Source: Pelecanus crispus (lineage: Eukaryota > Chordata > Aves > Pelecaniformes > Pelecanidae). Taken from it: DNA of 64,000 nt. Below the pieces are notes generated by a model, which did no database searches, was not told the DNA's origin, and saw nothing but the letters and a program-made list of their open reading frames with translations. The translations under genes were made by a program, and so were the position numbers. The DNA lies in contig NC_134656.1 of NCBI RefSeq assembly GCF_030463565.1, positions 1,679,001-1,743,000 of the forward strand, read 5' to 3'. The stretch's first letter is position 1; every line of letters begins with the position of its first letter. Below are positions 10,836 through 64,000 of this stretch, piece after piece.

Positions 10836-13300
10836 TGGAAAGCTATTTTATTATTTCCCAAGAGCAAAGGGACAGAAAGGCTCTGGATTATCAGGATTCA
10901 AAGGAATCAGATAATTTTGTGGTGAAACAAAAGTTTTAGACTGTTGCATCATCACATCCCAGAAAGGCAACAAACAGCAACTTAATCCTCTCCTATCTGA
11001 AAAGGGAAAAATAACCTTCATGCAAACGGCAGGAGTTTCACAGCCGGTCACTGCAGCTCTTCCAACTCTTTTGTCCCATTCCTCAAGGTTCTTGCTTGTC
11101 TGGGAAGAGACATCCTGCCTAGGCGGCCTGCGAACAAAAATGACGATAATTCACTTTGTATTTCTGCACCACACAAGCGTTCTACTTGCCGGGTTCTCTG
11201 CAGTTCGGTTCAGCCACTCACACCCCCACTTCCCCACAGAGTTTAAGGTTCATCTTTTCCAAGGTTTTTCTTTTGTACGTTTTTTTTCCTTGAAGGCACC
11301 ATTTCAAATGAAAAATAGTTCATCCAAGACCTTCACTATCCACTAACGAGCGAGCAGAGGAGACGCCCTGGTTCCTGCTGTCCAGGTTGGCACATAGAGG
11401 CCGTTAAGGGCGTAGGGACTGGCCTTTCATGTAATCCTCTGTGCCGCTCTGACAAATTTTTTAAACCTCTCCTCTTCTCCCTCTTCAGTCTCTCACCTTA
11501 TAAGAACTCGGGTTTTATCCTAGGGACCCAAACACCACAACAATAATCCAGGTGTAAGACCCATGCCTGCCTTTATCAAGTCTGTATCCTGACATAAACA
11601 GATGCTGCAGCTGCAGTAAACCTTCACATTTCTTTTGCAACCTGAACAAGAAATAAGTTTTTCTCTTTAAACTTTAAAAATTGGGTTTTCTCTGTTCTCA
11701 GTTTTTAGAAGAAGCTGGCATAGCAATGCTGAAGGCAGGCTTGCCAACGCTGGCACTGCAGCCTTGGTCAAGTAAGGTAAATGGTGCAGAGGAACAACCT
11801 TCCAAGAGGATAAAGAACGCTCAGCCGGTGCTGACTCATGCTTGCCCCTGGACACCGCGCATCTGCTGACTCACACTCCTTTTTGGGTTTGGCAACCCTC
11901 CAGCTCTTCCCTCTCGGAAGGTAGCACTGCTTCAATCAATGTTACTTAGATAACAGTTAAAATAAGCTGATTTGATACGCTATTGATATTATTCTTCAAT
12001 GTAGGAAAGATATATTTACAGGAAATAATAACGATGCAGTATTCCGTATATTTATGATGAGTTTTAAACCTTTATTCTCCATTATAAATACCTTATCCCG
12101 CACTCTCATTTTACAATCTTTGCAAAGTCATTTCTTCTGCAGCTTCATTTTGCATAACTGGTATCACATTCAAGAGTTCACCCAGTCAGAAACACGAACA
12201 AAATCGGTTGTTACATTTTGTGCGGCGCGCTGTGAAGATCTGAAGGCATAAATCAATGCTCTCTAGCCCATCCGCTACAATTAAAGACAGTTTACAATCC
12301 AGGCAAGTTCAGCTCAAGAAGTTTAAAGGCTGGCAACAAACAGCAACACCCGTAAGTTCCCCTAACAGAACACTCAGAAGACACAGAACATGCCAGAAGT
12401 ATGAGAAGAGAACAGATTACATAATATACTCAAGTTTAAGGTCTGTTCCTTTTAATACTTATTTTTCTTTAAATATTATAACACTTCTACATACAAACAA
12501 GCTGTGCAGCTTGCTAGGAATAAAGGCATTTTAAAGTTACAATAACACAAGCCACATCCTGTTCTGCATCTACACAGTAACCGCCTAACAGCGTGAGATG
12601 CAGCAATAAAGTACAGAGAGATGCGTGTAAAATGTTTTCCTCCTACCGTCTTCCTCACATAACTGCATAAAATGCAGTTTTGCAAAATTTGGGGATCCAG
12701 GTAAACCATGCCTATGCATTTATTCAAACACTTGCATGGTTTGCTAGTCTTACAAAGCGAGTAATCCGTCAATCCAGAGCAACTGAGAGTTCACTACAAT
12801 CGCACACATGTGGAACCAGCCCTCAGGCTGAGCAACTGAAATGCCGACGCAGCCACGGCCATGTCCATGGATACGCTGACGGGGAACCATGCTGAAGCAA
12901 AGCAGGGAACAAAGGAGCAGCACACTCACTCCTAACAAAAGCTACCCCTCAGAATTCATTACTGCTCTTAATGCAGAAGCTTCAAGGCTCAACATAATGA
13001 CACAGAAACCTTTGTATCTTAAATGCTGAGAGTTTCAACAAAGAATCCTGTAATATACTGCCTTCTCCTATATGCACTACCACTGAAGGGTGGCAGACAC
13101 CCAGCATAAAGCAGAACTGCGTGCTGGTGAGAAATTGTGGGCAAGGGCATCGCTTATCACACAGCTCCCCTGGGTTGTCAATGGAAGAGAAGGGGAGAAA
13201 CGCCAGTCCCTTGCCCCGGGAGCACTCACACGCTCTGGGGGAACCAAACGGGGCTGAGGCGCTTTAGAGATGCAGCTGGTTTGCTCCTTTTAGCAACCAA
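10836..13300. other. intergenic upstream of RTEL1, no supported gene
   Basis: The sequence is AT-rich until about 13.1 kb. At 11700-11780 an acceptor-like tract (TCTGTTCTCAG) and a donor-like AAG|GTAAAT bracket a short open stretch, but it has no family resemblance and is not called as an exon. Confidence 0.45.
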
Positions 13301-13569
13301 ACAGCGGATCTTCTGCCTCCTCGGGGCCAAACCGTGGCCTCCGCCCCGGGCACAGCGGGGGAAGCGGCTGAGGGGCCCTCCAGCTGAACCACCCAGCGTC
13401 TGACGGCGCGGGCGGGCCTCTCCCCAGGCCCGGGTCCCGCTTCCCTCCAGGCCCGGCAGGGCCCAAATCCCACCTGCCCGAAGCCCCTCGGGCCTCCACA
13501 GCAGCTCGGGGGAGGCGGCACCAGACCCGCTCCCCGCCACCCAGGCGGGCTGGGTCCCGTCCCCTCCCC

Positions 13570-13632
13570 TCCGGCCCCGGCCCCCGCCCCCGCCCCCGCC
13601 CCAGGCCCAGGCCCAGGCCCAGGCCCAGGCGC
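13570..13632. repeat. CCCGCC and AGGCCC hexamer tracts
   Basis: Tandem CCCGCC/GGCGGG units (GC-box, Sp1-type, G4-capable on the - strand) run into five to six consecutive AGGCCC hexamers. This lies 30-100 bp upstream of the motif cluster. Confidence 0.85.
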
Positions 13633-13663
13633 CCCGGCCGCCCCGCAGCCGCCTGCTCGCCCC

Positions 13664-13677
13664 GTTCCCTGGGCAAC
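13664..13677. promoter_or_regulatory. RFX X-box-like site
   Basis: GTTCCCTGGGCAAC is close to the RFX consensus GTTNCCATGGNAAC, an imperfect inverted repeat with conserved GTT and AAC ends. Confidence 0.55.
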
Positions 13678-13683
13678 GGCCGC

Positions 13684-13699
13684 AGCTCTCGCGAGAGCT
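13684..13699. promoter_or_regulatory. TCTCGCGAGA palindrome (BANP/Kaiso-type element)
   Basis: AGCTCTCGCGAGAGCT is a perfect 16-bp palindrome centred on TCTCGCGAGA. This element marks a subset of TATA-less CpG-island promoters and is attributed to BANP (earlier also ZBTB33/Kaiso). It contains two CpGs, so binding is expected to be methylation-sensitive. Confidence 0.75.
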
Positions 13700-13703
13700 C
13701 CCG

Positions 13704-13711
13704 CCGGAAGT
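13704..13711 (+). promoter_or_regulatory. ETS/GABP-type site CCGGAAGT
   Basis: Exact CCGGAAGT, 8 bp after the TCTCGCGAGA palindrome. This is typical of housekeeping CpG promoters and is often close to the start site. Confidence 0.65.
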
Positions 13712-13736
13712 CACGCATGAGCGTGAGAGGCGGGGG

Positions 13737-13742
13737 CACGTG
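13737..13742. promoter_or_regulatory. canonical E-box CACGTG
   Basis: Exact CACGTG (USF/MYC class) with a central CpG, 26 bp after the ETS site. Confidence 0.6.
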
Positions 13743-13778
13743 ATCCAGGCGCGGGGATTCCGAACGGCGGAGGGGGAG
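13743..13778 (+). other. RTEL1: inferred end of RTEL1 non-coding exon 1
   Basis: A consensus donor GAG|GTGAGG follows 13778. The matching acceptor TTGCAG ends at 14335, giving a 557-bp 5'UTR intron. The start of the exon is unknown but should lie within or just after the motif cluster. Confidence 0.5.
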
Positions 13779-13814
13779 GTGAGGGGCGGCCGCTGGGCCG
13801 GGCCGGGGGTCCCG

Positions 13815-14130
13815 GGGACGCGGGCCGGAGCGGGCGGAGGGGCCCGGGGGCGCCGGGCGGAGCGGGCGGAGGGTCCCGGGGGCGCCGGGCGGAGCGGGCG
13901 GAGGGTCCCGGGGGCGCCGGGCGGAGCGGGCGGAGGAGCCCGGGGGCGCGGGCCGGAGCGGGCGGAGGGGCCCGGGGGCGCCGGGCGGAGCGGGCGGAGG
14001 GTCCCGGGGGCGCCGGGCGGAGCGGGCGGAGCGGGCGGAGGAGCCCGGGGGCGCGGGCCGGAGCGGGCGGAGGGGCCCTGGGACGCCGGCCGGGCCGCAC
14101 CGGAGCGGGCGGGAGGTCCTGGGCCACGGG
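13815..14130 (+). repeat. G-rich 32-bp minisatellite in the RTEL1 5'UTR intron
   Basis: About eight to nine units of 32 bp built from GGGGCGCCGGGCGGAGCGGG plus CGGAGG and a variable GTCCCG, GGCCCG or AGCCCG end. Three unit variants recur in an order close to A-B-B-C-A-B-C'-A, where C' has an internal 9-bp (GCGGGCGGA) duplication. This suggests duplication of multi-unit blocks. The + strand, which is the RNA strand, is G-rich. Confidence 0.9.
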
Positions 14131-14351
14131 CCGGGCCCCGAGTGCCCGTGAGCCTCCCGCGGTGCGGGTCCGCCGGTAACGCCCCGTCGCGATATATGAG
14201 GCGAAAAGCCGGGCCTCTCGGCATTTCGTGGTGCAAGTGGGCCTGCCCCCATTCCGGTTCGTCGCTCGACGGGGCGCCGGGGGCCCAGCCCCCTCCCCGG
14301 CGGCCCTGGAGTCACGGGCCTGCGCTCCGTTGCAGGTGCTTGAGGGGAAAG

Positions 14352-62988
<48,637 letters not shown>

Positions 62989-63235
62989 CTTGTAATTGTT
63001 GTTTCATAAGCTTAAGAATCCACAAAATTTGAGCTGTTGTATAGTGATCAATTGTGCTGCCCTGTTCTGTGGTTTTTGTCTTGAAATTGGTAATTCTGAG
63101 GTTTGGTTTTCTCCTTAGTCCCCAAGTTAATATGCATTTTCATAGCTCGTAGATAAAGCACAGAATTTGCTCAGCCTCATTGTTGTTTTTTTTTTAATCA
63201 CTCCTTTTTCTGATTGCACATCTGTTAGACTGGGG

Positions 63236-63241
63236 ATTAAA
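63236..63241 (+). terminator. RTEL1: candidate poly-A signal ATTAAA for the long RTEL1 form
   Basis: ATTAAA lies 248 bp after the exon 35 stop and about 55 bp before a CR1 fragment. No AATAAA is closer. Confidence 0.3.
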
Positions 63242-63294
63242 GTAGTCTGGTCTACTAGATTAGACTGTATTTCAGATTTGGGTACTTGAATGCA

Positions 63295-63712
63295 TCCGGA
63301 GGAGGCCAACAAAGCTGGTTGCAGGGCTGGAAGGAATGTCCTGTGAGGAGCAGCTGAGGACTTTGGGTTAATCTGGTTTGGAGAAAGGAGGCTGAGGGGA
63401 AACCTCATTCCTCTCCACAGCTTCCTGAGGACGGGATGTGGAGAGGAAGGTGCTGATCTCTTCTCCCTGGTATTCAGTGGCAGGACACATGGGAGCAATT
63501 CAAAGCTGTGTCGGGGAGGTTCACACTAGATATTAGGAAACATTTCTTTACCGAGAGGGTGGTCAAACACTGGAACAGGCTTCCTAGAGAGGTTGTCAAT
63601 GCCCTTAATAATATGCTTTAACTTTTGTTCAGCCCTGAAGTGGTCAGGCAGTTGGAGTAGATGGTCTTTGTAGGTCCCTTCCAACTAGAAGTATTCTTTC
63701 TGTTCTATTCAG
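63295..63712 (+). mobile_element. CR1 retrotransposon fragment with complete 3' tail
   Basis: Shows AGGAGGCCAACAAAGCTGGT, GAGGAGCAGCTGAGGAC, GGAGAAAGGAGGCTGAGGGG, TTAGGAAACATTTCTTTACC, GAGAGGGTGGTCAAACACTG, GAACAGGCTTCCTAGAGAGG and the end GTAGGTCCCTTCCAACTAGA. It carries the end of ORF2 with several disruptions. Same subfamily tail as at 1.8-1.96 kb. Confidence 0.9.
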
Positions 63713-64000
63713 ATATCCAATACAAAGCCACATTTTAGAAAGTGAGTCATTCCCCCTGGGTCATTTGTTATTAATGACTTCCATATCTGCCACTTACTTG
63801 AATAATCTTGCTACTAGTTACAGTGAAACTTCATCCCACGTTGTATGAGGTGATGACAGGGGAAAGAAAATATGGGTGTTTTTCTTAACAAGGTGAATCA
63901 GAGCTTTGCTTTGTGGTAGCATACTACAGCCCCGTGAGGTGAATACAGTCTTATAATGTGTAAAGATCAGGAAAGACAGATACTGTTTGAAGCAAATAAT
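63713..64000. other. downstream sequence, nothing recognised
   Basis: Unique AT-rich sequence to the window end. No exon of a following gene is supported. Confidence 0.5.

Larger units (their letters stand above)
13300..14340. promoter_or_regulatory. RTEL1: RTEL1 CpG-island promoter region
   Basis: About 1 kb of very GC- and CpG-rich sequence abruptly replaces AT-rich DNA and ends at the RTEL1 start codon exon. It holds the promoter motif cluster (13664-13742), the inferred first non-coding exon, the 5'UTR intron and a minisatellite. No TATA box was seen, fitting a housekeeping promoter. Confidence 0.85.

Noticed and set aside
11681..11869. Possible exon between acceptor-like and donor-like signals
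   Set aside because: Only a short, non-conserved-looking frame; the splice-like signals are common by chance.
13226..14315. Long - strand open frames (up to 341 codons), Pro/Arg/Gly-rich
   Set aside because: They are produced by the GC-rich minisatellite and CpG island, which lack stop codons in several frames at once. The translations are simple Pro-Ala-Arg repeats with no domain.
63127..63498. 123-codon - strand frame near the right edge
   Set aside because: It is the antisense of a CR1 fragment plus flank.
62989..64000. Start of a downstream neighbour such as TNFRSF6B or ARFRP1
   Set aside because: These follow RTEL1 in human, but no matching exon, cysteine-rich repeat or GTPase motif is visible before the window ends.

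Overview
The window is nuclear DNA from a bird. The evidence is many CR1 retrotransposon fragments in both orientations, including complete CR1 3' tails ending in TTCTATTCTA-type or ATTCTATG-type repeats. There is also a SINE with a tRNA-Ile-like head on a CR1 tail, and two solo LTRs of avian type with 5-bp target duplications. A tRNA-Ile/CR1 SINE is best known from passerines, so a passerine is suggested but not proven.

One gene fills most of the window. RTEL1 (regulator of telomere elongation helicase 1) is on the + strand from a CpG-island promoter near 13.66-13.78 kb to a stop near 62.99 kb. I resolved 35 coding exons with GT-AG junctions. The phases are consistent across all of them and the model encodes about 1292 residues, close to the long human isoform (about 1300). 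Walker A (K48), the four Fe-S cysteines (C145, C163, C172, C207), the DEAH box (250-253), helicase motifs Ia to VI, two harmonin-homology domains, a PIP-box-like motif and a C4C4 zinc-binding C-terminus are all visible. The 3' end is the uncertain part: exon 34 has a weak donor and two candidate terminal exons exist.

About 6 kb upstream, on the - strand, lies the first coding exon of a stathmin gene, read as STMN3 (Met-Ala-Ser-Thr-Val-Ser, then a phase-1 donor). This reproduces the head-to-head STMN3-RTEL1 order known in human. The rest of STMN3 was not found and probably lies beyond the left edge, so about 1-7.5 kb would be its first intron.

Layout: 1-775, a 16-copy GC-rich minisatellite running off the left edge; 0.8-7.5 kb, presumed STMN3 intron with a CR1 tail and an old MIR; 7.5-7.7 kb, STMN3 exon 1; 7.7-13.3 kb, intergenic with MIR relics; 13.3-14.34 kb, the RTEL1 CpG island, with a cluster of promoter motifs and a 32-bp G-rich minisatellite inside the 5'UTR intron; 14.35-63 kb, RTEL1; 63.3-63.7 kb, a CR1 fragment.

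No second complete protein gene is supported. The most interesting non-coding structures are the REST-half-site minisatellite in the presumed stathmin intron, the G-rich minisatellite in the leader intron of a G-quadruplex helicase gene, the 37-base poly-C run, the near-perfect 10-bp repeat beside exon 20, the duplicated composite CR1 element, and the alternative C-terminal exons.
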